A DNA stretch of 46,046 nucleotides from Alphaproteobacteria bacterium (GTDB lineage Bacteria > Pseudomonadota > Alphaproteobacteria > Rhizobiales > Beijerinckiaceae). The position numbers were made by a program, and so were the translations under genes. Where the stretch lies: positions 1-46,046 of the forward strand of contig JAJPHH010000194.1 of the NCBI GenBank assembly GCA_021325385.1, read 5' to 3'. The notes beneath the pieces are model-generated. The model saw nothing but the letters and a program-made list of their open reading frames with translations. It made no database searches and was not told the DNA's origin. This document shows, piece by piece, positions 23,521 through 32,758 of the stretch. Position 1 is the first letter of the stretch, and every line of letters starts with the position of its first letter.

Positions 23521-24867
23521 TCATTCGTTTCGCAGTTCGACCGTCCCGAGCGGGTACCACGGGCCCTCGCCTTGAATAGCCAGGGCGATGTCGGGACTAT
23601 CGCGACGTGGCGGCGCCAGCCCAATTTGCACCGAATAACGACCCGGCGAAGATCCGTTCGTCCTGACCGTTAAATCGTCTCTCCGCTGGCCGGGAAGAAA
23701 CCCCTGCATCGTGATCCCGGAATCGATCACCTTCGGGCCGATCTTCACCAGCACATGACGGTCGAAATACATCGGCGCATTGCCGACGTTTTCCCAATCC
23801 AACTGAACATGGAGGTCGTCGCCGGCCTGCGCGACGATTGGCAGTGTCGCTCGCCTGAGCACAAATCGATAGCCGAGCTTGGCCAGCATGTTCCGAACAT
23901 CGGCAAGCATCTCCGCCGGAATGGGCGCGCTCTTGTTGCTTATTTCCGAAACATGGTTATCGACTGCCCATTGAAGCGCCTCCCTCCAAGGAGCGCCTTT
24001 CCTGATCCAGGTCGCCATGACGCCGCATGGCTCCATGATCACTGGCGCGATTCGCCAGGCCGCAGGAACGTCGGCAACGACCCGAGGGTACTTATAAGCC
24101 ATCTCGCGTCGCCCGCCCCAGCAATCCGCCCTCCAGCCGAGCCCGATCCGGATCGCTTCACGAAACGCTTCGCTGTCGTTCTCCCACATGCCGTCGTTCA
24201 CGATCGCCGGCTGTTCGAACTGCGCCTTGAACTGTTTGGCCAGCCACAATAACGTCTTCGAACTGGGATAAGGCGGCGCTGGATCGGTTCTCCAGAAATG
24301 CTGTTCGCCCCAGTCGCCGATCAATCCGACATCGACCGAATCAATTCCAGGATTGTGGCCAAAACGCTCGCCTAAAGCGGCGATAAAGCGCGCCAGATCT
24401 CGCTGGACATCGTCATCGTCCAGGTCCGGGAACCATGTCTCGACGCCGGCGAAATTAAAACTGAAGCCTCGGAAACCGGCTTTCCTGAGGCCCACCGGAC
24501 CGCCGTTCCCTTCCTCATAACCCATAATTCGGAAAGCGAGCCGCTGCCCCGCCGCCTGCGCGGCGCGAAGCGCTTCGTCGATTGGGGCAAACTTATAGAC
24601 GCCTGGGGCGGGCTCTACATCGCTCCAATCGACCCTGACATACATGGTGGACGATGGTATTTGGGCGTCGGTCGCGGCCGGTCGCGAAAATGTCTGATAG
24701 CCGACGCCAGGGTTCTTGATGACGCCCATGCACTCCACGGGACGAACCGTCTGTGTCTCGCTCGGCGCTGCATCCTGCCTGTCCGTCGCCAAAGCAAATC
24801 CGGCTACCGTCGCCGCCGCCAGAACTGCGCTCATCCGCCGCGACAGGCGCAATAAGATCGCTTGCAT
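23521..24867 (-). CDS. secreted DUF4832 protein with GH-like TIM-barrel fold
   Basis: A 448-aa protein from ATG 24867 (GGAAGG just upstream), with a signal peptide (SAVLAAATVAGFALA). The N-terminal two-thirds has the look of a (beta/alpha)8 glycoside hydrolase: NPGVGYQTF, TMYVRVDWSDVEPAPGVY, LAFRIMGYEE, VGLIGDWGEQHFW (a possible acid residue) and IVNDGMWEND. The C-terminal part (LHVQLDWENVGNAPMYFDRH to PGRYSVQIGL) is a beta-sandwich typical of DUF4832. It lies between an exporter and an oxygenase in the polysaccharide cluster, so it is probably a periplasmic or secreted glycan-processing enzyme. Catalytic residues are not proven. Confidence 0.75.
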   Translation of the reverse strand: MQAILLRLSRRMSAVLAAATVAGFALATDRQDAAPSETQTVRPVECMGVIKNPGVGYQTFSRPAATDAQIPSSTMYVRVDWSDVEPAPGVYKFAPIDEALRAAQAAGQRLAFRIMGYEEGNGGPVGLRKAGFRGFSFNFAGVETWFPDLDDDDVQRDLARFIAALGERFGHNPGIDSVDVGLIGDWGEQHFWRTDPAPPYPSSKTLLWLAKQFKAQFEQPAIVNDGMWENDSEAFREAIRIGLGWRADCWGGRREMAYKYPRVVADVPAAWRIAPVIMEPCGVMATWIRKGAPWREALQWAVDNHVSEISNKSAPIPAEMLADVRNMLAKLGYRFVLRRATLPIVAQAGDDLHVQLDWENVGNAPMYFDRHVLVKIGPKVIDSGITMQGFLPGQRRDDLTVRTNGSSPGRYSVQIGLAPPRRDSPDIALAIQGEGPWYPLGTVELRNE

Positions 24868-24953
24868 GGGACCTTCCGCCGCCGTCGTTCGAGAATGCCG
24901 CGGCCCGCGCAAAAGCGCGGGCCGCGGTTTCTTCCGAGCTTGAGATCGACGAC

Positions 24954-26405
24954 TTATTTATCGGCCGCCTTCGCGCTCAAAATCGCGCGTGACTCGGGCG
25001 ACTCGCTGCTTGCGCCCTTTATCTCGACTCGTTGATCCAGATCGCGTTGGTCTTCTTTGCGGCGATCCCGCTCGCCGCCGCTCCTTGTCAGATACTCCGA
25101 TGCGCCTCCCTCGCCGGCGAAGACTCTGACAAGGTCGCCTGGCTGCAGCAGGCAGGACCCGTAAACCCTGTATATTGTGGCTCGACCGTTCGTCCGGCGG
25201 ACGAGATTATATGTAAGCGGCGCCGCGCCGGGCGTATTCGGATTGGCGTCGATTAGGCTTACCGTCGCGAGATGAGATCGATACACGATGCCCTGCTGGG
25301 CGATCTGGAGCTCCAAGTCCGAGATTTCGTGTTGGAGGGCGAATCGCGCGTCGAGCTTGAGTCTCGTCAAGTTGGCCTGAGCATCGCTTATCTGCATCTG
25401 GGTTTGCTGAATTCCGACCGCCACTTCCTGTTTTTTGAGCAAGGAATCCAAATACTCGGCCTGCGCTATTTCGAACACAGCTTCGCTGAGGCGCCCGCTG
25501 GAGGTCAGCGTTTCCAGGTTTTTGACCCTCTGGCGCCTTCGCTCGATCGCTGCGTCGATGGTCTCCACTTGGCTTTTTCGGACATTTAGCGTCTGTTTGG
25601 CGCCGTCTATGAGTTGCATTTGCTGCTGCTGCTGGGCGGCGTTGGACGCCAGAACGGTTTCCCGCTCGGCGGTTTGCGCGGCGATCAACTCCTTAGCCCG
25701 AATTTCTCCGGAAAGGTCGATCAGGGTCGCCGGCGTCGCCACCGGGACGGCGGCTAATTCGGCCCGAAGCACGGCGTCTCGCGCCAGGAGACGTTCAAGC
25801 GTCTGCTTCGCCTGTTCGCCGGTGCCGGCTTCCTGCATCGTCTGGAATAACACCTGGTGGGATTCCAGTTTGATATCCTCGTACCCTCCGGCAAGGCTGA
25901 CTGCGTGTTGGGCCGTCAGTCCGGGCGTATATTTGTAGGCGCCCGGATTCTTGACCAACCCGTCAACATAGATCGGCTGGTGCTCGGCTATCGCGATCGT
26001 GATGACGCCTACATGCCCCAATGTGGACTCGAACGCGGCGCTGATCGCGTTGCGAAGCTCCGCCATCGATTTTCCAGCCGCTTTGAATTGGCCGAGGATC
26101 GGGACAGAAATCGTTCCGTCTTCCGCGATTTCGAAATCGCCGCTTACCTCGGCGCGCAGCCGATAACTTGGATAGGCGTTCTTGGCCGGCATTCGATCGA
26201 GTTGGTCCGGGTCAATTCGCTCGTATTCCGTCAAGGTGATCCTGTCGCCCGCTCTAAACCGCGCGGCGCCGCCATCGTCCATCGAACAGATCGCGCTGTC
26301 TGGCGAGGCCATGGACGGGGCGGCGTCCTGTCCAAACGCAGAATGTACGGAAGCCGCCGTGGCGGCCACGGTCAGGCAAGCAGCGATGTTGAACCAGGTT
26401 TTCAT
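24954..26405 (-). CDS. ExoF-like polysaccharide export protein (OPX family)
   Basis: A 483-aa protein with a signal peptide (FNIAACLTVAATAASVHSAF) and no lipobox Cys. The Poly_export domain (FRAGDRITLTEYERID, EDGTISVPILGQFKAAGKS) is followed by an SLBB-like segment (IYVDGLVKNPGAYKYTPGLT). A long coiled-coil runs over about residues 200-370 (Gln/Ala/Leu-rich, including QQQQQMQLIDGAKQ), then a second SLBB-like segment. This arrangement matches ExoF-type exporters of rhizobial exopolysaccharide, which span the periplasm. GAGGG lies about 8 nt before the ATG. No Wzc-type co-polymerase is visible nearby. Confidence 0.87.
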   Translation of the reverse strand: MKTWFNIAACLTVAATAASVHSAFGQDAAPSMASPDSAICSMDDGGAARFRAGDRITLTEYERIDPDQLDRMPAKNAYPSYRLRAEVSGDFEIAEDGTISVPILGQFKAAGKSMAELRNAISAAFESTLGHVGVITIAIAEHQPIYVDGLVKNPGAYKYTPGLTAQHAVSLAGGYEDIKLESHQVLFQTMQEAGTGEQAKQTLERLLARDAVLRAELAAVPVATPATLIDLSGEIRAKELIAAQTAERETVLASNAAQQQQQMQLIDGAKQTLNVRKSQVETIDAAIERRRQRVKNLETLTSSGRLSEAVFEIAQAEYLDSLLKKQEVAVGIQQTQMQISDAQANLTRLKLDARFALQHEISDLELQIAQQGIVYRSHLATVSLIDANPNTPGAAPLTYNLVRRTNGRATIYRVYGSCLLQPGDLVRVFAGEGGASEYLTRSGGERDRRKEDQRDLDQRVEIKGASSESPESRAILSAKAADK

Positions 26406-26477
26406 GTCGGAACCCTCGCGGTTACGGGTTGACGAATGCCAAGTCTTCTGCGCCCCTATTCTGGAATGCGGCGCTGT

Positions 26478-27839
26478 TCATGGAGGTGCGGCGCCAAGTT
26501 GAGCGCGTCCTTTCGGTCCGGACGGTCGTCGTCCGAGTAAAGAACGTGCCTGCCCTGCATGAGTTGAAACAAATTCGTCCAGCTGGTGTGGAGGCGGCGC
26601 TTCCCTGCGGCCGTCATGCGCCAGGGCAAGATCCAGCCGCGCCGCGACCTGATTGAGAAATTCCTTCGTCGTTAGCCAAGGCTGGTTCGGGCCTATAAGC
26701 TGCGCAAGATCCCTCGTCATCATTCCGGCGCCGACAGTTTCCCGGCACGCGCGCTCCAACTCCATAGCGAAGCGCTGCAAATATGAATCCTCATCGAGCT
26801 TCGCGCGATGCGCGAGGCCTCGACTCCATGCGAAGATGGAGGCGATCGGATTCGACGAGACCGCCTTGCCGGCCTGATATTCCCGGTAATGTCTTGTCAT
26901 TGTCCCGTGGGCGGCTTCAGTCATGACGACAGCTCCGCCTCGCGCGACCAGAATGGAGGTCATGAGGCCGAGCGACCCGAATCCCTGCGCCACGAAATCG
27001 GACTGCACGTCGCCGTCATAATTCTTACACGCCCACACAAAGCCGCCTTCGCCTTTAAGCGCGGTCGCGACCATTTCGTCGATGAGGCGGTGCTCGTACG
27101 TCAGCCCTTCCCGCTCGTAGTCCACCTTGAACTGTTCGTCGAACACATCTTGGAAGATTTTCTTGAATCGTTCGTCATACAGCTTCAGGACGGTGTTTTT
27201 AGTCGAAAAGACCACCGGCAACCCTCGTTGGAGGCCGTATCTCAGGCAGGTCTGGGCATATTCGCGGAAGCTTTCATCCAGATTGTAAATGGCGAGCGCG
27301 ACGCCCGGACCAGGGTAATCAAACACGGTTCGCTCGAGACTTATCGCCTTGCCGTTAGCGTCATTGCCGTCGAAGCGTAGAGTCAATTTACCTGGCCCGG
27401 GCACAGCCAGCTCGGCGGCGCTGTAGAAATCGCCAAATCCGTGGCGAGCAACCACGATCGGTTTGGTCCATCGCCGCACCAGCGTTGGCGCGCCTGGGCA
27501 AAGGACCGGCTCTCGAAAAATAACGCCGCCGATAACGGCGCGAATTGAGCCGTTGCACGACTTGAGCGGATGACTCAGCGATAGTTCGAGCCTCTTCGCG
27601 GCATCCGGGTTGATCGTCGCGCACTTGATTCCAACTCCGGCCCGAAGGATTGCATGCGCCGCCTCCAAGGTGACCGCGTCGCCGGTGCGGTCCCGATGAG
27701 AAACGCTGAGGTCGTAGGTCTCGATGGGGATGTCGAGATGAGGCTCAATCAGGAGGGATCTGATGTCCTTCCAGATCACTCCGGCCATCTCGTCGCCTTC
27801 AAGATTAACGACAGGATGACGAACCTTTATCTTGGCCAT
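26478..27839 (-). CDS. icd: NADP-dependent isocitrate dehydrogenase paralog
   Basis: A 453-aa homodimeric-type NADP-IDH (isocitrate to 2-oxoglutarate, CO2 and NADPH). Catalytic elements are kept: KSCNGSIR (human KSPNGTIR), FREP, the Arg of ARHGFGD, GDFY, STKNT, LIDEM, YDGDVQSD, and the NADP-binding GTMTRHYR. It is more divergent than housekeeping copies and has a C-terminal extension of about 45 residues rich in Pro, Arg and Gly, against a usual length near 405. GGAGG precedes the ATG by 6 nt, and the start overlaps the stop of the upstream ATP-grasp gene (TGATG). Its place in a polysaccharide operon suggests a dedicated metabolic role rather than TCA-cycle duty. Confidence 0.88.
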   Translation of the reverse strand: MAKIKVRHPVVNLEGDEMAGVIWKDIRSLLIEPHLDIPIETYDLSVSHRDRTGDAVTLEAAHAILRAGVGIKCATINPDAAKRLELSLSHPLKSCNGSIRAVIGGVIFREPVLCPGAPTLVRRWTKPIVVARHGFGDFYSAAELAVPGPGKLTLRFDGNDANGKAISLERTVFDYPGPGVALAIYNLDESFREYAQTCLRYGLQRGLPVVFSTKNTVLKLYDERFKKIFQDVFDEQFKVDYEREGLTYEHRLIDEMVATALKGEGGFVWACKNYDGDVQSDFVAQGFGSLGLMTSILVARGGAVVMTEAAHGTMTRHYREYQAGKAVSSNPIASIFAWSRGLAHRAKLDEDSYLQRFAMELERACRETVGAGMMTRDLAQLIGPNQPWLTTKEFLNQVAARLDLALAHDGRREAPPPHQLDEFVSTHAGQARSLLGRRPSGPKGRAQLGAAPP

Positions 27840-28987
27840 CAAAGTCCTCCGCGTGCATTTTGAGCCAACGCGGCGCGGCTTTCGCCGCGCAAACCCAAGC
27901 AGACTGTCAGAATCTTCTCGGCGATCAGAGTTTCGCGCCCTTCCAAGTGATGGTAATAGAGGTTCGGCCGCGCGTTGACTTCCAGAATCGCGCCGCCGCT
28001 CGTCGTGAGCGGCAGCGAGGGATCGCGGCAGATCAGGTCGACGCCGGCGAGCCGCAGACCGACCGATTCGGCGGCTGTCCGCGCGGCGGCGATAATCTCC
28101 GGACAAAGTACGGAATCGGCCGGCTCATTCTCCTGGATCGCGTTCTCGTTGACGATCTGCTTGAGGCGAACGACGACGCCTGCGCCGGGTCGCGACCACA
28201 GTGTGTAACTTTGGCGAGCCAGCGTGTTAACGAGGTCCCTATCAGTCACGATCATGACTTGTGAGCGACGCGCGCCTTCCCTGACGCGCCTGAGGTTCTC
28301 TTTGCGCAACAGCTTCCGAATTGTCGACTTGCCGTCGCCGATGACGGTGGGAGGGCGCCGACGAATACTGTCGAGGGGTTCGCCGTCCAGCAGAAGAATC
28401 CGATAGCAGTCGCCCTCGATCTGCTGCTCGATCAGAATCTTTCTTCGAAAGGTGCGCGCCCAGGCCATGGCCGCCCGCAACTGCTTCTCGGTAACGACAT
28501 TCGTCGTCACGCCGCAGCCGCCGCCGGTGAAGGCCATCGGCTTGACCACAAGCGGCGAGCCGCAGGAGCGTAGGAAGGATAGCGCTTGCTCGAACTCGTC
28601 GATTGTCGCGACAATGTAACGGGGGGTCGGAATTCCTGCTTGGGTGAGCAGACGATGGACGAGCAGCTTGTCGCCGGCTCGTCTGACCGCGGAAGGATCG
28701 TCGACATAGGTCTCGTTATCGCGCGCCTTCAAGCTCTTGCCGTCTCGCGACATCTCCATCTCGCCGTCGCGTCCGATCGCCAGTTTCACTCCGGTGGCTT
28801 CGCAGGCGCTTCGCCACATGGCCCGATAAAAGCCTACACGGGCCGCCCACATCCGCCGCACGCCGGTATTGGCGCGACTGAAAGCGAGGCGCCGCAGCCT
28901 GAACCACGCGCTCAGCGCAAGCATCGGCAAGGAGGCGCAGGATTGCGGAGCGGACGCGATTTTCATTGAAGCGAATGTCAAGGCCAT
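27839..28987 (-). CDS. ATP-grasp ligase, cyanophycin-synthetase-like
   Basis: A 382-aa carboxylate-amine ligase. The ATP-grasp core shows PLVVKPMAFTGGGCGVTTNV, then ILIEQQIEGDCYRILLLDGE, then the CphA-type signature RRPPTVIGDGKSTIRKLL, and a metal-binding end AILEVNARPNLYYHH. The CphA glutamate-ligase (Mur) half is missing, so it is a stand-alone ATP-grasp enzyme. I chose ATG 28987, which follows the upstream stop by only 4 bp; the ATG at 29086 overlaps that gene and looks non-coding. It is coupled to the IDH gene (1-bp overlap) and is likely to form an amide or ester bond on an amino-acid-like substrate. Confidence 0.8.
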   Translation of the reverse strand: MALTFASMKIASAPQSCASLPMLALSAWFRLRRLAFSRANTGVRRMWAARVGFYRAMWRSACEATGVKLAIGRDGEMEMSRDGKSLKARDNETYVDDPSAVRRAGDKLLVHRLLTQAGIPTPRYIVATIDEFEQALSFLRSCGSPLVVKPMAFTGGGCGVTTNVVTEKQLRAAMAWARTFRRKILIEQQIEGDCYRILLLDGEPLDSIRRRPPTVIGDGKSTIRKLLRKENLRRVREGARRSQVMIVTDRDLVNTLARQSYTLWSRPGAGVVVRLKQIVNENAIQENEPADSVLCPEIIAAARTAAESVGLRLAGVDLICRDPSLPLTTSGGAILEVNARPNLYYHHLEGRETLIAEKILTVCLGLRGESRAALAQNARGGL

Positions 28988-28991
28988 CCCC

Positions 28992-30302
28992 CTATGGCTT
29001 GATCCGGCCGACCAATTGCGGAATTTCACCATCGCCGCCGCGATAGGACGATCGTTTGAAGAGCAGTCTTCCCGCCGCGACCGCAAGGTTCATCACGCTA
29101 TGGAGCCCCGGAAGCGGATCGCGCATATCGTAAAGCGGAGTTATGTCCGCACGCGCCGCTTGTCGAATCCATTGAGCGAAAGCGAGCTCGCCGCGCGAAT
29201 GCAGCGCGCGAAACGCCAGAAAGTCAGGGATAGGATCCCACATGACCAATCCGGTGCGGTACTTCTCGGGCGCCGCGTAAGGCCATCCCGTGAGCTGTGC
29301 ATAGCTCAGGAGCGCTTGGTCGATTCCGCTCAGCGTCACCAGCGCATTTCCGTTGACGTATCGCGCGTTGACTTCGATCAGCTTCAACTCGCCATCGCGA
29401 GCGTCCCGTTTAAATTCGACGTTGCCAAGTCCGCGCAGCCCTACATGGCGAAACAGCCGCAGCCCTTTTTCCGCGACCTCGGGATTCCAGTCGGTTATAT
29501 GGTAAGTGGCCCCGCCCTCATTCGTCGGATGCCGTCGCAGCAGGCGCTTGGTGAAGTGGAAGAGCGGCGTTCCGGCTTCGTCGATATAGGTATAGTAGCT
29601 GCAATAGCGCTCATCGCCGCCCGGAATGAATTCTAAGGCGACGACGGGAACGCTCAGCTCGACGCATCTTTGATATTGGCGTTTAAGCTCCTCCGCATTG
29701 TTCGCCCGAAGATATTTGGCCCCGATCAGGCGGGAATGCTGCGATAGTCGCGGCTTTAGAATGATCGGAAATTGACCGGTCTGAATCACCTCGCCGAGGC
29801 TTTGGCCAGCCCCCAATCGCCAGAATTTCGGATGCGCAATTCCGCACGCGCTGGCGCTTTCATAGGTCAGGAGCTTATCAAGAAGGCGAAACCGTGTTTC
29901 AGGGGCGGCCGGCTCCAGGAGATAACGGGCCGAAAGGGGCCGCCAATTGTCGATGACGAGCTTGATGGCCTCGTCGCTGCAACAAAAGACCGCCGACCCT
30001 TTGAGATGATCAGACGCCGATGAAAGAAGATAGTCTCGCCACGACTCCACGCCACGAGTTCTGGTTGGAAGGTCGATCCGCGTAAGATATTTCGATCGCA
30101 GGGCCGACACGTAGTTGTGGTTGATCGCATAGACTTTAATGCCGACCATCGCCAAACTGCGCGCCACGGAAAACGTGTTGCCCTCGCCGCCGAGCAGAAT
30201 GACGGGCGGCCACGACCGGCTATCAATCGCCCGGCCGGAAGGCGACGGCGAAGTCGGGTCGCCCGCCCACTCTGGCTGCCGTGCTTTCGCCGCTATGGCC
30301 AC
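28992..30302 (-). CDS. ATP-grasp ligase, CPSase-L-like
   Basis: A 436-aa protein with an N-terminal Rossmann-like segment (PVILLGGEGNTFSVARSLAM), a central ATP-grasp region (LKPRLSQHSRL) and LKLIEVNARYVNGNALVTL as the metal-binding end. It belongs to stand-alone ATP-grasp enzymes related to carbamoyl-phosphate synthase large chains and to amino acid ligases. The start is GTG 30302 with GGAGG about 9 nt upstream. It lies 4 bp upstream of the second ATP-grasp gene. The two probably act in sequence on one product. Substrate unknown. Confidence 0.8.
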   Translation of the reverse strand: MAIAAKARQPEWAGDPTSPSPSGRAIDSRSWPPVILLGGEGNTFSVARSLAMVGIKVYAINHNYVSALRSKYLTRIDLPTRTRGVESWRDYLLSSASDHLKGSAVFCCSDEAIKLVIDNWRPLSARYLLEPAAPETRFRLLDKLLTYESASACGIAHPKFWRLGAGQSLGEVIQTGQFPIILKPRLSQHSRLIGAKYLRANNAEELKRQYQRCVELSVPVVALEFIPGGDERYCSYYTYIDEAGTPLFHFTKRLLRRHPTNEGGATYHITDWNPEVAEKGLRLFRHVGLRGLGNVEFKRDARDGELKLIEVNARYVNGNALVTLSGIDQALLSYAQLTGWPYAAPEKYRTGLVMWDPIPDFLAFRALHSRGELAFAQWIRQAARADITPLYDMRDPLPGLHSVMNLAVAAGRLLFKRSSYRGGDGEIPQLVGRIKP

Positions 30303-30356
30303 TGCTGCACCCTCCGAGCATACGATTGTCGAACCAACAACCGCCTTTTTCGACCC

Positions 30357-31109
30357 TCAAGCAATTGCGCAACCTTCTCTGGTCAGCAATTGATCGACCC
30401 AGGCATTCGAAAATACGCCGACCTTGACGTTGGCAAGGTACGCTGCCGATCGCTCCTTCGCGGCAAGCAGCCGCGCATGCGCCTCAACTATATGGTCTCG
30501 AGGCACGACCACGACGCCGCCCGCGTCGGCTACGATAATGTCGCCGGGCGAGACGACGATGCCGCCGCAGCAGATAGGAAAGTTGATTTCGCCCGGCCCT
30601 CGATGCAGCGGGCCAATCATGTTCTCGCCTCGGGCGTAGACCGGAAAATCGAGCGATCGAATGGCCGACGCATCCCGAACGTAGCCGTCGACCACGAAGC
30701 CCGCGATTCCGCGGTGCCTAGCCTTGGTGCTGATGATGTCGCCAAGCACCGCATTTTTTATAGAGCCGCCGGCGTCGACGACGACCACGTCTCCCGGCTT
30801 GGCGACGTCGAGCGCCTTGTGCACCATGAGGTTGTCGCCCGGAAAGACTTTGACGGTGCAGGCAGGCCCGATCAGCGGGCGATCAGGGCCGGCGATGCGG
30901 CGTATCGAACTTTCGACCCCGTACAACCGATTGAGCTGGTCCGAAATGTCCGCGCTCGAAAACTCGGAGAACATCTCGACGACGTCCATGTTGGGACGAG
31001 GAAGATGCAGGCATATCCGAAACCCGGGACCCGGATGAATCTCGGCGGATTGCGGCCGTTGCTTCATCGGCTCGTCGCTTTGCTTGATGAGGCCGTTGAC
31101 GTCGTTCAT
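30357..31109 (-). CDS. RraA/HMG-aldolase family protein
   Basis: A 250-aa protein of the RraA-like fold. The key stretch GDIISTKARHRGIAGFVVDG followed by YVRD has the conserved Arg-Asp pair that in class II HMG/CHA aldolases binds substrate and metal. An extra N-terminus of about 35 residues precedes the domain. Family activities are 4-hydroxy-4-methyl-2-oxoglutarate aldolase and oxaloacetate decarboxylase; other members regulate RNase E. The aldolase residues and the neighbouring IDH and ligases favour keto-acid chemistry. The ATG overlaps the flippase stop by 4 bp. Confidence 0.8.
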   Translation of the reverse strand: MNDVNGLIKQSDEPMKQRPQSAEIHPGPGFRICLHLPRPNMDVVEMFSEFSSADISDQLNRLYGVESSIRRIAGPDRPLIGPACTVKVFPGDNLMVHKALDVAKPGDVVVVDAGGSIKNAVLGDIISTKARHRGIAGFVVDGYVRDASAIRSLDFPVYARGENMIGPLHRGPGEINFPICCGGIVVSPGDIIVADAGGVVVVPRDHIVEAHARLLAAKERSAAYLANVKVGVFSNAWVDQLLTREGCAIA

Positions 31110-32704
31110 CGCAAGACCCTCGCCTGCTTGGTATCAACGAACGGGGCGATCCTTTTCCCGCTCGCTGTCGGTTTTGATTGTGCGGATAAAAACGAAGGCG
31201 ACGCCGCATCCTGAACATCGATAACTTCCACCGGCCGCTCTCCAGCCGTCGCGCTCGGCGTCTTGAGCCGGCCGAACGCGGCGCGCGCAAACGACCAGGC
31301 GCCGAATTTCTCGTCACGAACGCGCCGCCAAATCGTCGGCCAAAGGCACGCCGCCTCGAGCGCCATAGCAAGGAGCCACCCCGTGGTCGCGCCGAGCAGG
31401 CCATAGAGCTCCGCTCCGATTGTGGCGAACAGTATCTCGATTGCGCCTAGCGCGCCGAGCATGAACGCTGCTGAACGCGCTCTGTTTTCGAGTCGCTGCA
31501 CGGTCATGTAATGAACTTTGACCGCCATGAGCGGGACGCTCGCGCCGAGGAAACGCAGATCCGAGCCGACGAGGTTGGAATAAGCGGGATTCAATATTTT
31601 GAGCGCTGTATCGGAGAGCAGCCAGAACCCGAATGCGGCGATCACGCCGATTGCGATCGAAATGGCGAGCGAAAACCGGATGCTTGCCGCTGTTTCCGAC
31701 CGGCCCTCGGCCCCGACGGTGAATAGGACTGTCGCCAATGCGGCCGGAACGACTCCTGCCAAAGTCAACAACATCCAAGCGGCGTAAAACGGCGCAGTCT
31801 GTTCCGCTGAAACAACTGAGGCGATCACCACGGGCAGGATGAGCGTCGGCGCGGTCGCCATGACGTTCAGCGCATAATACCAAAGCGCAACGCCCATGCG
31901 CTGCCATAACAAATCGAACCTTGGACGGTACCAGATTCTAGAGCCGCCGAGCCAAAGCATGCCGGCTAGAGCAAGGGAGGCCCCGCCCTGTCCGATGACC
32001 CAAGAGGCGATAATAAGGTCTAGTTGCCAGCCTTCCGGCACGACGGCGGCTGCGATGCCGATGATGAAGAGCAGTTTCGCAACAGCAAACAAAAGATTCC
32101 TTAAAAGGCGCAGCGGCGCACTCAACATGCCGACCAGGGCCGAGTCGAGAACGCTGCTTGCGGTCTGCACGCCGACGCCGATGACGAGAATGCAGCGAGT
32201 GGAGGAAAAGCCCGCCACGTCGCCTATGCTCGGCGCGAACGTCGCCGCCAAAGCCGCCAACACGACATAGGCAATGCCGAGAAGGCAGGCGATCGCCAGC
32301 GAAGCCAGGAGCGCCGCCGAGACAAGATGCGGCGCTAATCTTCGCCGACGGGGAATTTCGCCCTGCAATAGGGTGCCCAGGCCGAAATCCGCGGCCAGGC
32401 TCAGGAGCATCATTAGGGAAATGTCAGCGGACGCCAGGCCGACCGCCGCGGGCGTGAAGGATCTCGCCGCGACCCACCAATAGACGAAACCAAAGGCGCC
32501 GTTGGCCATCGTCGCAGCGGCCAGCGCGCCGGCGTTAAACGTAAGCGCGAAATGGGTCCCGAGCGCTCGCTGGGCGTGGTATAGCGGCGACCGCCAATCG
32601 TCAAAATCTATCGGTCTGGGGCGCGCAAGACCGCGGTCTGAGGAACGCGCCGCCCTGGCGTCGTCGACCGTACCGCAATCTGCTTGGTCGCCTCTATGAC
32701 GCAT
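31106..32704 (-). CDS. polysaccharide flippase (Wzx/MATE-like membrane protein)
   Basis: A 532-aa protein with 12-14 hydrophobic segments, starting with FNAGALAAATMANGAFGFVY and an early FTPAAVGLASADISLMM motif typical of polysaccharide transporter (PST/MOP) proteins. The N-terminal 45 residues and the last 60 are hydrophilic. It would translocate lipid-linked repeat units across the inner membrane. The long N-terminal tail is suspicious and the true start may be further in. It lies between the DUF1616-like gene and the RraA-like gene, to which it is coupled. Confidence 0.82.
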   Translation of the reverse strand: MRHRGDQADCGTVDDARAARSSDRGLARPRPIDFDDWRSPLYHAQRALGTHFALTFNAGALAAATMANGAFGFVYWWVAARSFTPAAVGLASADISLMMLLSLAADFGLGTLLQGEIPRRRRLAPHLVSAALLASLAIACLLGIAYVVLAALAATFAPSIGDVAGFSSTRCILVIGVGVQTASSVLDSALVGMLSAPLRLLRNLLFAVAKLLFIIGIAAAVVPEGWQLDLIIASWVIGQGGASLALAGMLWLGGSRIWYRPRFDLLWQRMGVALWYYALNVMATAPTLILPVVIASVVSAEQTAPFYAAWMLLTLAGVVPAALATVLFTVGAEGRSETAASIRFSLAISIAIGVIAAFGFWLLSDTALKILNPAYSNLVGSDLRFLGASVPLMAVKVHYMTVQRLENRARSAAFMLGALGAIEILFATIGAELYGLLGATTGWLLAMALEAACLWPTIWRRVRDEKFGAWSFARAAFGRLKTPSATAGERPVEVIDVQDAASPSFLSAQSKPTASGKRIAPFVDTKQARVLR

Positions 32705-32758
32705 TCATTCCTCGCAAATGTCTGAAAGGAAGCTCGCTCGATAATTGCGTCGTCCGGG

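Noticed and set aside
27840-28106. 89-codon upstream extension of the IDH gene
   Set aside because: Overlaps the ATP-grasp gene; the family start MAKIKVRHPVV with GGAGG upstream fits ATG 27839.
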